Below the pieces are notes generated by a model, which searched no databases, was not told the origin of the DNA, and saw only the letters and a list, made by a program, of their open reading frames with translations. This document shows, in pieces, positions 33,600 through 45,800 of a DNA stretch of 64,000 nt. Both the position numbers and the translations under genes were made by a program. Position 1 is the stretch's first letter. The number at the start of each line of letters is the position of its first letter. The stretch is from Scolanthus callimorphus (lineage: Eukaryota > Cnidaria > Anthozoa > Actiniaria > Edwardsiidae). The DNA is taken from positions 496,001-560,000 of the forward strand of contig CM066922.1 in the NCBI GenBank assembly GCA_033964015.1, given 5' to 3'.

Positions 33600-33633
33600 G
33601 CTGACGTTTTGAACGTTAGCCCATCGTTGGAGC
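33600..33633 (-). ncRNA. Decayed hammerhead-like motif
   Basis: The minus strand keeps AAAACGTCAGC and a 3-bp stem I (GCT/AGC), but the first core box reads CCAACGA instead of CUGANGA and the GAAA box is altered. A relic of the same class as 28119 and 50090. Confidence 0.35.
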
Positions 33634-34432
33634 AAAAGCAAAACGCACCTGAACAATACTGAAAACTTTAATGGTAAAAATAAAATGAAACTATCCTGCT
33701 AGCAGAAACTATCCTGCTCTTAATGTATTTTTCGTTGTGAACACGCAATTTTTCCTTGCGACTTAGGGGTCTTTGTTTCCTATTCCCCTGTGAGATCCAA
33801 GGGGAGGAGATTATGAAGGTCTTTCTGGTCTCGCGGGAGATTCAGTTGCTAATTAAAATTCTAATTCTGAACTAGACTTCAATATACAAAGGCTACCAAT
33901 TTTCAACTTTGATTTAATACCTGAAATCCTCAACCACACAAAACGATTGAGAACTTAACATCAATAATCACTAGTGCGTTTGTTATGATGATTTGTAATA
34001 AGTGAGAAATGAAGCCGCTAACATCAAGTTCACATGTTTTAGCCTGAATTATGCCGTTCTTTGATCAAAAAATAATACTTGAAAAAGACACATAGTATGT
34101 TGGTAAAACAGCGAATAACACAGATTGTTCTTTGGTTAACAATAATCAGTAGTGCGTTTTATTTCAGCGACAACTCAGAGGCTCAAATTCTAGGACAAGT
34201 ATCGGGCAATGTCGTGTTTTGGTCACGTTCCTTTGTATTAGACAAAAGGCAATCGAACTCGCATTTTAAATCGAGCGCGGCACTCGGTATCACGTGACCA
34301 CCGGAAAAATGAAATTGTTGGCACGGAATGCCTGTGTTTGTGTAACCCCGGGGTCCTGGGCACTAAGAAAAGAAGTTGGGCACATGGCGGAAGACAGAAA
34401 GGGGAAGTCATGTAAGCTGATCGTGGAAGTTT

Positions 34433-34938
34433 TGAGTTAATAAAAGCAGAAAATCGACGAGTGGAGGTGTTAGTCGCTCCATAGTGGTCCTGACGAGCCG
34501 GACTCAGGGAATCAAAAGTAAGAAAATGTCACTGGACTTGAGAGAAGCGAGCGAAGTCAAGACTCGAGAACAAGTAAAAAAGTGAAGCTGATTTCAGGCG
34601 GTCGTCTCGAGTCCAAAAATCCCCAGGTTACCTCGAACATTATGTCGGAGTTCCAGTACCGAATGCAGGAGGAAACAAGGAGGGGGAGTTTGAAATTATA
34701 TGTTATCACAGAGCGAGGTTACGAAAGAGTTTGACCAAAAAGATTTGTGCTTTGAAATCTATGGTGAACGAGCGAAAGAGCCGTAGAATGATTCTCTTAA
34801 CACTTACTCAGCTCAAGGAACTGTGGAATAAAATTGTAGAAAACCATGGAATCTTTGTGTCATTGTGTGCTAGTGTTAAAGACGTTTTGAGTTAATAAAA
34901 GCAGAAAATCGACGATTGGAGGTGTTAGTCGCTCCAGA
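34433..34938 (+). repeat. 56-bp direct repeats, possible LTR remnant
   Basis: GTTTTGAGTTAATAAAAGCA followed by GAAAATCGACGA and TGGAGGTGTTAGTCGCTCCA occurs at 34433 and 34883, ending in CA, with AATAAA inside. The first copy is followed by TGGTCCTGACGAGCC, placed like a primer-binding site. The interval is non-coding, so at most a truncated TRIM-like element. Confidence 0.4.
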
Positions 34939-35228
34939 AATTCCGCCTGATACTCAGGCTATCCTTTGCCGGGATTAGTGTTGTGTTTATATGAGATCTC
35001 GGTAACCGGGCCAGCCCGCCCGCTCATATAAGCACAACGCAAAAGGTGCTCAGGCTACAAAACAGGGAATTTCTGCAGAAACCCGTCCGTGGGAAAAGCT
35101 GTATTTACAAAGGCACACGCATGGGAGTGTCCGGACTCCGGAGACCGGAGATTTTCTAGCGTTGTTTTCACGCCTTCGCGATATTTGTGTCAACGTCCGC
35201 AATCTTTGCTTCGTTTCACGTTCCTAAG

Positions 35229-35688
35229 ACCCCGTCCACACTACACCGTTTCAAACGAAAACGGATACTTTTTGCTCCGTTTTCAAAAAGATTTGCATCC
35301 ACACTTATCGTTTTCGCCCGTCCACACTACAACGCGTATCCGTACGAAAACGCTCTTATGCATTCAGTGGGCATGCTCAAACAAGCTCAACGCATGCGCA
35401 TTTCGATCTGTTGGCCCGCGAAACTGGTCGGGTTTGCTGTGGTTACGTCATAGGTTTCAATCAGCGTCGTTTTCAACCATCCACAAAACAGCGTTTTCAA
35501 ACAGCTCCGTTTTCAAATCGCTCCACTCTGGAGAGCGTTTTGGGATTGATCCGTTTTCGTTTTCGCCGAAAACGATCACCGAAAACGGAGAAAACAAGAC
35601 GAAAACGATGAGTGTGGACGCAAATCTTTTTGAAAACGGCGCAAAAAGTATCCGTTTTCGTTTGAAAACGGAGTAGTGTGGACGGGGT
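35229..35688. mobile_element. 460-bp MITE with long TIRs
   Basis: Ends ACCCCGTCCACACTAC and its complement, arms of about 110 bp rich in GTTTTCGTTTTC words, flanked by CTAAG on both sides (35224-35228, 35689-35693). The 195-aa frame across it is a by-product. Confidence 0.8.
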
Positions 35689-36105
35689 CTAAGTCTCTCG
35701 GTCAACTTTTTCCATATCAAACACCACGGGAGACATGGAATACGTCTCCAATATCATTTTCTCGTGGACTATCCTACACGAGTTCACAAGAAAATATTTA
35801 AGCGTTGCAGATTATATATGTACGTTACCTGCACGTACATTATTAACGTACACGACCCTCGACCCTCGACCCTCGACCAAAAGGTAAATACAAAATGTAT
35901 CACTAGCCTCCTCCGCAGGCGCCTCTCTCCCCTCTAAACCGTTCTCAGAACAACGGAAAAACGAAACCGGAAGTATATTTTTTATTTTTGTAAATTGTAA
36001 AAGAAAGTACAGCTCTCAAAAATTCAAAGGTAGACTAGGAGCCCTCTAGAAAGTATTCCGATGACATCACATCCGTAAGGCTAAAGGTCCCCGTTTCTCA
36101 AAACG

Positions 36106-36530
36106 CCCGGTAATAGACCTTTCCGAAGTTTTTCTTATTTCCACAGGAGGCCACGGAAAAACAATCCATCACCATAGCTTGATAGAGCAGCCTAAAATTA
36201 GTAAAATGGAAAAGTTTGAGAGGAAAATCTTTTGAAATAACGAAGAAATGGCAAGGTAAAGTTCGCGATTTTAATACCGATTCATTCGGCAAACGGGAAA
36301 TCTTGCATACCGAGTATGCAAACTTTGGAGGCTTGGTCGCAAATCCTATACGAACGTACACAAAATTCGAGAAATTTGCCAAGCTATTTCTTCGTTATTT
36401 CAAAAGATTTTCCTCAGAAACTTTCCAGTTTTACTAATTTTAGGTTGCTCTTTCCAGCTATGGTGATGCATTTTTTCTCCTTGGCCTCCTGTGGAAATGA
36501 GAAAAACTTTGGAAAGGTCTATTATCGGGA
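36106..36530. mobile_element. MITE with about 145-bp TIRs
   Basis: GGTAATAGACCTTTCCGAAG at the left is mirrored by CTTTGGAAAGGTCTATTATC at the right; the arms include AATCTTTTGAAATAACGAAG. Centre about 125 bp. Confidence 0.8.
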
Positions 36531-36639
36531 GAGTTTACGGGGAAGTTTATCGGGTACGAGCGAACGTTTCTCAAAGGTCTCGGTAATCAAAATTATGATT
36601 TTAGGATGTAACAAAGAACTTACCCAAACGTTTGAAAGT

Positions 36640-36890
36640 TTGCAAAAGTTTGGCTTCTATAGAAGCTACCCTTCGGGAGATATGATGTTTTCTTTGTTTT
36701 TCTGGTATTAAACCTATACAGAAACATATAATTCACTTATATGTTTCTGACCTATAGCGTCCGCCGTCCGTCCGCCGTCCGTGTACACATGGGAACCCTG
36801 TGGTATGCAAGGAAAAAATTATAACTATTGAAGGGAACATACTAAGACAACCATACTTGGGATATTTTGTCTATTTTGTCTATTTTTTTT
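36640..36890 (-). repeat. Inverted copy of the CRE-repeat 3' part
   Basis: Matches 6795-6965 in reverse: AGCTTCTATAGAAG, GGTATTAAACCTATA, then GTCC-type repeats and TGTACACATGGGAACCCTGT. It is interrupted by a 31-bp insertion at 36719-36749. Confidence 0.75.
36719..36749. mobile_element. 31-bp hairpin insertion with 7-bp target duplication (1)
   Basis: CAGAAACATATAA + 5-nt loop + TTATATGTTTCTG, flanked by ACCTATA on both sides (36712-36718 and 36750-36756). The related repeat copy at 6885-6905 shows the uninterrupted site with a single ACCTATA (in reverse). Confidence 0.92.
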
Positions 36891-37124
36891 TTTTTTTTAA
36901 AGCAGCCCGCACAGTATTACTTATCTCATCTAAGAGATTTATTAATATAAAAGGTTAATAAAACTCACCTTTCTTACTGTTTTGCCCATTTTTTGTCGAG
37001 CACAATATTGAAAAAAAGTAGCATAATTTTGAAAAACGAGCATAATTTGAGCATAATTTGGATAAAAAACGAGCAGTGTTACTAGCATAATATGCCAGTT
37101 TTACTAGCACAATCGACTCGAGCC

Positions 37125-37745
37125 TAGTCATCAGTGAGATAAATTTTCAACACTCGAAGATAAAATTCGTATCTCGACGCGGACATGTAATGTCCTCTAT
37201 TTATTATATGAACATCAGTGAAATACCACAGTATCTTCACAGTGAAGATAACACACAAAGATTTTTACCCAGGGGGGTACTCGGATATAAAATGCCGGGG
37301 GGGGGGGGGGGGGGTTACAACGGAGAGTCAAATTTGATACCCCCAAAATACCTGAACCATAAATTTGATACCCCCAAAGATACCTGCTCCCAAAATTTGA
37401 TGCCCCAAAAATACCCAACTTTTTTTAGCATTAAAAGGCTATATAATACCCACATTGTCTTTTTTCTTTGTCTATCATCACCTATGGTGGTCATGCCCGT
37501 CCCATTATGTTTCCTGGAATTAGCTTCAGCTTAAGGCAGTATCTTGATGGTCAACTAGCCTGTCAGAAGTTTGAACCCCTAAAAAATACCCGCAGATTTT
37601 TCAACTCCTAAAAAAATACCTGGTAGAATTTTCAACCCCAAAAAAAAACCAAAAAATACTTTTCACTGATGTTTATATAATAAACAAAACATTACATGGC
37701 CGCTTGGAGATACAAATTTGCTCTTTTCATGTTAAAATTTATCTC
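37125..37745. mobile_element. TIR element with internal poly-G and ATACC repeats
   Basis: Arms carry TTTTCAACACTCGAAGATAA / CATGTAATGTCCTCTATTTA and AACATCAGTGAAA at 37145-37225, inverted at 37665-37740. The inside has G17 (37298-37314) and repeated AAATTTGATACCCCCAAA. A related single arm is at 46975-47090. Confidence 0.65.
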
Positions 37746-38054
37746 ACTTGTTCTCAGTGTGCTCACTGATGAGATAGATTTGTATGTCTGTGCAGCCATG
37801 TAATAATCCTCTATTTATGGCAGTATATAATATAGGTAAGTTTTTGTTAGTAATCAGCAGGAGCTTTTACTAGTGAAGCCTTTTTTAAATATTAAAATAT
37901 TATTAAAATAACAAATCATGACAACAAAACTGAAATACATAAAAAACTTTGCTTCCTAATGCTATAGTTCTTTAGAAATTTTCACAGCAGAAAATTTGCA
38001 TGGAATTTTATTACGATGATCTAAAAGTATTTATAAATATTGTAAACTTCTACA

Positions 38055-39415
38055 GGTCTTTTTTATTATCGAGCTTTCACAAAATCAGATGCAGTCATTG
38101 AAGTTATGATATCAGGTTACAAAATATATTTTCTAAACCTTGATATTTATTATAATCACTGGGAGCTCCGCTTTTAGGCAGTGCCTAAATCTATATATTA
38201 TCTCGTGAAGGGAAGACTCTAAAACACCCAAACTTTGGTAGTGTGGTCTAGGTCACCAGGTGAGCGAAATGAAGTGGTCACGTGATATAACGTCATCGAT
38301 GACGTCATCTATGCTTGAAAAATTAATATCTCGTGAAGGGAAGGCTCTAAAACAATCAAACTTGGGTAGTGTAGTCTAGGCCACCAGATGAGCGAAATGA
38401 GGTGGTAACGTGATATGACGTCATCGATGACGTTATCTATGCTTGAAAAATTAATATCTCGTGAAGGGAAGACTCTAAAACAACCAAACTTTGATAGTGT
38501 AGTCCGGGGCACCAGATTAGCGAAATGAGGTGGTCACGTGATATGACGTCATCGATGACGTCATGTATGTTTGAAAAATTAATATCTCGTGAAGGGAAGA
38601 CTTTAAAGCAACCATGTAAACCATAACCATGTACACATGGGAATCCCTTTCATTCACACAGAAAATTTCAATAACAAGGAGCTCCGCTTTTAGCCAGTGG
38701 CTAAATCTATATATTAGAGTCCTAGCCATTACTAGAGTCCTAGTCATTACTAGAGTCCTAGCCATTACTAGTGTCCTAGCCATTACTAGTGTCTTAGCCA
38801 TTACTAGAGTCCTAGCCATTACTAGTGTCCTAGCCATTACTAGAGTCCTAGTCATTACTAGAGCCCTAGCCATTACTAGAGTCCTAGCCATTACTAGAGG
38901 TCCTAGCCATTACTAGAGTCCTAGCCATTACTAGTGTCCTAGCCATTACTAGTGTCCTAGCCATTACTAGTGTCCTAGCTATAGAGTCCTAGCCATTACG
39001 AGAGTCCTAGCCATTACTAGTGTCCTAGCCATTACTAGTGTCTTAGCCATTACTAGAGCCCTAGCCATTACTAGTGTCTTAGCCATTACTAGAGTCCTAG
39101 TTATTACTAGTGTCCTAGCCATTACTAGAGTCCTAGCCATTACTAGTGTCCTAGCCATTACTAGAGTCCTAGCCATTATTAGAGTCCTAGCCATTACTAG
39201 AGTCCTAGCCATTACTAGTGTCCTAGCCATTACTAGAGTCCTAGTCATTACTAGAGCCCTAGCCATTACTAGAGTCCTAGCCATTACTAGTGTCCTAGCC
39301 ATTACTAGTGTCCTAGCCATTACTAGTGTCCTAGCCATTACTAGTGTCCTAGTCATTACTAGTGTCCTAGCCATTACTAGTGTCCTAGTCATTAAGAGTG
39401 TCCTAGCCATTACTA
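38055..39415 (+). repeat. Higher-order unit 1: CRE repeats + palindromic module + 18-bp satellite
   Basis: Unique lead, module GGAGCTCC...TTAGGCAGTGCCTAA (38160), three 128-bp units with double CRE palindromes, a second module (38682-38712), then 18-bp monomers from 38712. The next copy starts at 39414 with the same lead. Confidence 0.88.
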
Positions 39416-42000
39416 GGTCTTTTTTATTATCGAGCTTTCACAAAATCAGATGCAGTCATTGAAGTTATGATATCAGGTTACAAAATATATTTTTCTAAAC
39501 CTTGATATTTATTATAATCACTGGGAGCTCCGCTTTTAGGCAGTGCCTAAATCTATATGTTATCTCGTGAAGGGAAGACTCTAAAACAGCCAAACTTTGG
39601 TAGTGTAGTCTAGCTCACCAAGTGAGCGAAATGAAGTGGTCAAGTGATATGACGTCATCGATGACGTCATCTATGCTTGAAAAATGAATATCTCATGAAA
39701 GAAAGACTTTAAAACAACCAAACAGGGGTATGTAGTCTAGGTCACCAGATAAGCGAAATGAAGTGTTCACGTGATGTGACGTCATCGATGACGTCATCTA
39801 TGCTTGAAAAATCAATATCTCGTGAAGGGAAGACTCTAAAACACCCAAACTTTGGTAGTGTGGTCTAGGTCACCAGGTGAGCGAAATGAAGTGGTCACGT
39901 GATATAACGTCATCGATGACGTCATCTATGCTTGAAAAATTAATATCTCGTGAAGGGAAGGCTCTAAAACAATCAAACTTGGGTAGTGTAGTCTAGGCCA
40001 CCAGATGAGCGAAATGAGGTGGTAACGTGATATGACGTCATCGATGACGTTATCTATGCTTGAAAAATTAATATCTCGTGAAGGGAAGACTCTAAAACAA
40101 CCAAACTTTGATAGTGTAGTCCAGGTCACCAGATTAGCGAAATGAGGTGGTCACGTGATATGACGTCATCGATGACGTCATGTATGTTTGAAAAATTAAT
40201 ATCTCGTGAAGGGAAGACTTTAAAGCAACCATGTAAACCATAACCATGTACACATGGGAATCCCTTTCATTCACACAGAAAATTTCAATAACAAGGAGCT
40301 CCGCTTTTAGCCAGTGGCTAAATCTATATATTAGAGTCCTAGCCATTACTAGAGTCCTAGTCATTACTAGTAATGGCTAGCTATAGAGTCCTAGCCATTA
40401 CTAGAGCTCTAACCATTACTAGAGTCCTAGCCATTACTAGAGTCCTAGCCATTACTAGAGGTCCTAGCCATTACTAGAGTCCTAGCCATTACTAGTGTCC
40501 TAGCCATTACTAGTGTCCTAGCCATTACTAGTGTCCTAGCTATAGAGTCCTAGCCATTACGAGAATCCTAGCCATTACTAGTGTCCTAGCCATTACTAGT
40601 GTCTTAGCCATTACTAGAGCCCTAGCCATTACTAGTGTCTTAGCCATTACTAGAGTCCTAGTTATTACTAGTGTCCTAGCCATTACTAGAGTCCTAGCCA
40701 TTACTAGTGTCCTAGCCATTACTAGAGTCCTAGCCATTATTAGAGTCCTAGCCATTACTAGAGTCCTAGCCATTACTAGTGTCCTAGCCATTACTAGAGT
40801 CCTAGTCATTACTAGAGCCCTAGCCATTACTAGAGTCCTAGCCATTACTAGTGTCCTAGCCATTACTAGTGTCCTAGCCATTACTAGTGTCCTAGCCATT
40901 ACTAGTGTCCTAGTCATTACTAGTGTCCTAGCCATTACTAGTGTCCTAGTCATTAAGAGTGTCCTAGCCATTACTAGTGTCCTAGCCATTACTAGTGTCC
41001 TAGCCATTACTAGTGTCCTAGCCATTACTAGTGTCCTAGCCATTACTAGTGTCCTAGCCATTACTAGTGTCCTAGTCATTACTAGTGTCCTAGCCATTAT
41101 TAGTGTCCTAGCCATTACTAGAGTCCTAGCCATTACTAGTGTCCTAGCCATTACTAGTGTCCTAGCCATTACTAGAGCCCTAGCCATTACTAGAGTCCTA
41201 GCCATTACTAGTGTCCTAGCCATTACTAGAGTCCTAGCCATTACTAGAGTCCTAGCCATTACTAGAGTCCTAGCCATTACTAGAGTCCTAGCCATTACTA
41301 GAGCCCTAGCCATTACTAGTGTCCTAGCCATTACTAGTGTCCTAGCCATTACTAGAGTCCTAGCCATTACTAGAGTCCTAGCCATTAGTAGAGTCCTAGT
41401 CATTACTAGTGTCCTAGCCATTACTAGTGTCCTAGCCATTACTAGAGTCCTAACCATTACTAGTGTCCTAGTCATTACTAGTGTCCTAGCCATTACTAGA
41501 GCCCTAGCCATTACTAGAGTTCTAGCCATTACTAGAGTCCTAAACCATAACCATGTACACATGGGAATCCCTTTCATTCACACAGAAAATTTCAATAACA
41601 AGGAGCTCCGCTTTTAGCCAGTGGCTAAATCTATATATTAGAGTCCTAGCCATTACTAGAGTCCTAGCCATTTCTAGTGTCCTAGCCATTTCTAGTGTCC
41701 TAGCCATTACTAGTGTCCTAGCCATTACTAGAGCCCTAGTCATTACTAGTGTCCTAGCCATTACTAGTGTCCTAGCCATTACTAGTGTCCTAGCCATTAC
41801 TAGTGTCCTAGCCATTACTAGTGTCCTAGCCATTACTAGTGTCCTAGCCATTACTAGTGTCCTAGCCATTACTAGTGTCCTAGCCATTACTAGTGTCCTA
41901 GCCATTACTAGTGTCCTAACCATTACTAGTGTCCTAGCCATTACTAGTGTCCTAGCCATTACTAGAGCCCTAGCCATTACTAGCGTCCTAGTCATTCTCG
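38712..42000. repeat. 18-bp satellite blocks
   Basis: Monomer TAGTGTCCTAGCCATTAC (or TAGAG...) in three blocks: 38712-39416, 40332-41548 and 41638-42000. Because 18 is a multiple of three, the minus strand gives a 345-aa frame of MARTLV repeats, which is not a gene. Confidence 0.95.
39416..40978 (+). repeat. Higher-order unit 2 (tandem duplicate of unit 1)
   Basis: Same order as unit 1 with two extra 128-bp units. Rare monomer variants recur in both units, for example CTAGCTATAGAGTCCTAG at 38969 and 40530 and ATTAAGAGTGTCC at 39394 and 40955. This marks a recent block duplication. Confidence 0.85.
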
Positions 42001-42256
42001 GATAAGGTCACGGTCTCGTTAAACTGTAGGTCCCGTCTCTCACATACACTACACTACTAACAGGGACCAGAGGGGCGTTAAAGAACCACGAGGATCGTCG
42101 GAAGTTGCTCAACCTCGGTGTCACAGAACTCACCATACTAACACACTCATGTTTATACAACTGGTTTCTATAGGATGAGTTGTCCATGTATGTAAAGCGC
42201 TATGAGCTGTGAGGATAAGCGCTATACAAGCACAGTTACTTTATATTTTTACTTTA
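42000..42256 (+). mobile_element. SINE-like sequence with LINE-type tail
   Basis: Ends GCGCTATGAGCTGTG ... AAGCGCTATACAAGCACAG, a tail form shared by many SINEs and their partner LINEs. No clear tRNA head. Lies between the satellite and copy B. Confidence 0.45.
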
Positions 42257-42274
42257 CTAGAGTCCTAGCCATTA

Positions 42275-42418
42275 CTATAAAAGATCGTCTTTGTTGCCCG
42301 TCTGGTTGTTGGTTTTTAATGCTGTCTTCTTCGTCAGGAGCTTACAAAAGATGATCCATCCGACCAATAGGATAGCGAGTATGCAGGACGTCACACATAA
42401 TGTCGCCAGGCTGTAATC
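42275..42418 (-). CDS. Copy B exon 12: transmembrane helix and tail
   Basis: 144 nt including stop. Acceptor CGCAG, encodes [31 protein letters not shown] and a tail ending GNKDDLL. The TAG stop is the last codon before an 18-bp satellite monomer. Confidence 0.87.
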   Translation of the reverse strand, partial: DYSLATLCVTSCILAILLVGWIIFCKLLTKKTALKTNNQTGNKDDLL

Positions 42419-42685
42419 CTGCGGCATAAAGATACAAGAGATAGTTAACGTTAGACATCTTGCTACAGTTAATATACGCCGTTATAGTAAAACGCTAAAT
42501 TCCAGCCAGTTTTATAAAAAAATAAAAACAATATAATATAACGAAATAAAATAAAATAAACAATAGAGCTCTTCTGTCTCAAGCTCTATTTGCACTATAT
42601 GCAGTACACTATATCGAACGACTGTGTTTTTTGAGCGTACAATAAATGCTCAGGCGCCACCGTTTCGAGCTTGTAAACCCCTAGT

Positions 42686-42720
<35 letters not shown>

Positions 42721-42769
42721 CTGAGTCAATAGCCCATGAGGCCGAAGGCCCAATGGGCAATTGACTCAA

Positions 42770-42803
<34 letters not shown>

Positions 42804-45800
42804 CAAATCACACTAGTAGGTCAATTTCTATAGCCAAAAACGTTTTCTGGTCTGCTCATTTGACATTATGTGGCTTCAAATCCAACACTTTTTGCTACTA
42901 GTAGGCTATAACTTATAGCCTAGTAGTAGCTCAACCAATCAGAATGCAGCATTGACAATAGACCACTAGTGTGATTTGACTAAAGGCGGATATCTTGTGA
43001 CGTCAATGTTGACATTTTTACTAATTTGCATAAGCAACTGTGACAAGCGTAACGGACCTACAGAAAAAAAAAATCAAAATTTCAATAGCGCCTGCGGAAT
43101 GAAGAATTATTAGAAAGTATCATGTTCGTCATTCAAAAGCGCATTGCGGGAAGTTCAAATTTACAGAAAACATGTGGGCCACCCAAGAAATTCAAGTTTT
43201 TGAAAGAGCCTCTTTTCATAAAGTTTTGGAGGCTCTACGGAGGCTTTCTAAAACGAGTTGATTATTAGATGGCAAAATGCTCATTAGCCTACATTTTCTC
43301 TCTAAAACGATCATTTAACAACTGCACCCTTAAATGAATGTAAAACCTTCAAGTCTTCTGAGTAGGCTTCATTTCTTGTCCGCTATTCATATTTAGTGCT
43401 AATTATCTTTGAGCTGCTTCAAACATTCTGTATCTACACCCTGCTTATGCAAATGAGTTCAGACTATAAACAAAGGATCCTCCTATAGGTCGAGCTGTTC
43501 TTCAATCCTGTACGTATGACACCGCCTTTGCGGGAGGCGGAAAGGTTTTTTCGGCCTTCCGCCTTCTACAATTTGGCCATGATATCCTTAGTCTTCCACG
43601 CAGTCCGTCCTTTGTGCGGTGTGTGAGGGACAAGCGTTGCGTGACCGACACAAAGAGTACATGAGCCGTGGTGAACTTAAATCAGGCTGGGCTTGTTTCG
43701 AGTCCCCTGCGTTACTCGGGAAAGTCATGAAACTTTCATGGATTGAACTACCCAATGAATACTCATAAATGAAAATAGTTAATTGTCATGACGACAACAA
43801 ATGGCGTCATAAGAAACCCGCAAAATCATGGCCGCCTTCTTGGATACGCAATCTTGAATTTTACGACTCTCTCAAATTTCAAAAATACTGTAGGAATTGT
43901 ATGAAAACTGTCTTTAAACGCTGTTTGAAAGGTTTTCAATATGATTTCCCTTTCACCTGCAAAACATGACTTTCACAACACCAAGTTACCACGAAAACAT
44001 CTAACTAGATAATCATAGAGCCCAAAATGAGAATGAAAGCTTTAAAAAGTTATCATAAATTGTTGACGTGGTCAAAACGTACACGTTAAAGTAATTCCAA
44101 TTTCTACCGACCTTGCAGTTGTTGTCCCTGCCCTTCAACTGGATCCCCGCCGATGACGATCGCTCATGTGGACACCCATCAGCAAGACACCTCTTGTTCC
44201 TCTGCAGCATCTCTTGGAACTCGCTGTGATCCATACCGAATTTCTGGCAGGTAGGGTATCCCCTCGGGGAAGGGGGTTGGTGTGCAAACGACTCATTCAA
44301 AACTAAGGCCATGCCTTCTGATTGGTGGTTTCCTACGTGACAATGAACTAACCAATAGCCTGCAGGAGGAGGAAACGCCAGGGTTACTTGAATATTTTGG
44401 TCCAGGACAAGCTATTAGAAATATTAACTGCATGAAGTGGAGTCAGAAACATATAAGTGAGTTATATGTTTCTGGTGGAGTTTAAATATGTATATTTTAG
44501 TGTCGATTTATTCAGCTCGTATAGCTAACTAGCTAAAAAACGATAAACAAAGAACAAACTCAATTAAACTGGCGTGGGAAGCAGATCAGCTGGATAAGCA
44601 TAACAATCACCACTGGCCAGAGCAAGACTCAAACTCTGTATCTCTGGATTGCAAGACCGGCGTCCTCATCACATAACCGTTCGCTTGTCGCGCAGCGCTA
44701 TCTTGTTTCTTTTAAAAGAAAACACGCCAATCAAGTAGCGTGGCGCTACATGCAAGATATACATCTAGGAAGAGAAGTTTGTAAACAGTGGCGAAAATTA
44801 CAGCTGCTTGCATTTGAGCGTAGACCATGGACACTTTTCGCGTTTGTTCAAGTTTGATGAAAAGTTGCGTTTCCCACTAGGAAACGATAGGTTTCTAGGT
44901 TGCTTTCGGGACGCTTCAACGGAAACAAAACAAAACTATGACAGCCAATCAAAAGGCAGATTTTCAATGTGGGGTGGCGAGACGGACGATCCCATGTGGG
45001 TTCGTGCTGTCTGAAAATCTGCGCTCTGATTGGCTGCTATCGTTTTGTTTTGGCCTGCTTTCCTTTGGAGCGCCTCGAAAGCGACCTAGAAACGTATTGT
45101 TTCCTCACTGAAAACGTAACTGTCCACGGTCTACGCTCAAATGCAAGCACCTATACGACCGTGACGGTCCAAATGGTGATTGTCGCCTCTTTAGCCTCGT
45201 TTCAATGTTCGATTATGGCGGCAAGTGACATGTTTTCCCTGCGCGAGTTAAAACACGCATACTCCTTACCCGGGTTATCGCTGACCAGTCTGACCACTGT
45301 GTATCCCCAAGACGGGACAATAACCGTGTCCTTTAGAGGGGGGTAATCAAAATTGAGATCCTTGGGAGGTCCTGCAGTCCAATGCATCTTGGTGCAGTAC
45401 GAATTTTCACATGTAATGTCCGGATTAGTGGCCAGGATTTGTCCTGTTGTCTCGTTCTGGACGGGATAGCCGATTTTCAAAACCTTTGAAAAGAGATAAA
45501 TGAAAATGGTGACTGCTTGCACTGTACATACTTTCAGAGTGACGCTTCTGTGCTTGTCAGCCAGTTTTCGACTTAGCATTTTGATTGGCTAATCTGTAAC
45601 TAAGAGCGAACTTCCGGGGGCATTACAACAAGCGACTTTCTCCCAAAATGCGTTTATAAATGGCTTATTTTACTGTTTGCAGGTATTTCGGTTTTGTAAA
45701 TCAGATCAGTAGATAATTTTCGCTAGCAGAAACGTTTTCTCCACGAAACTTGAAAAAAAATATTGTTTCGATTTTCTCCAGAAACCTTGTCCAAAATGCT

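Noticed and set aside
35089..35676. 195-aa open frame
   Set aside because: Runs across the MITE at 35229-35688, and a mirrored frame exists on the other strand.
40540..41995. Long minus-strand open frames with MARTLV repeats (up to 345 aa)
   Set aside because: Produced by an 18-bp satellite whose length is a multiple of three; other phases are open too and no start or splice context fits a gene.
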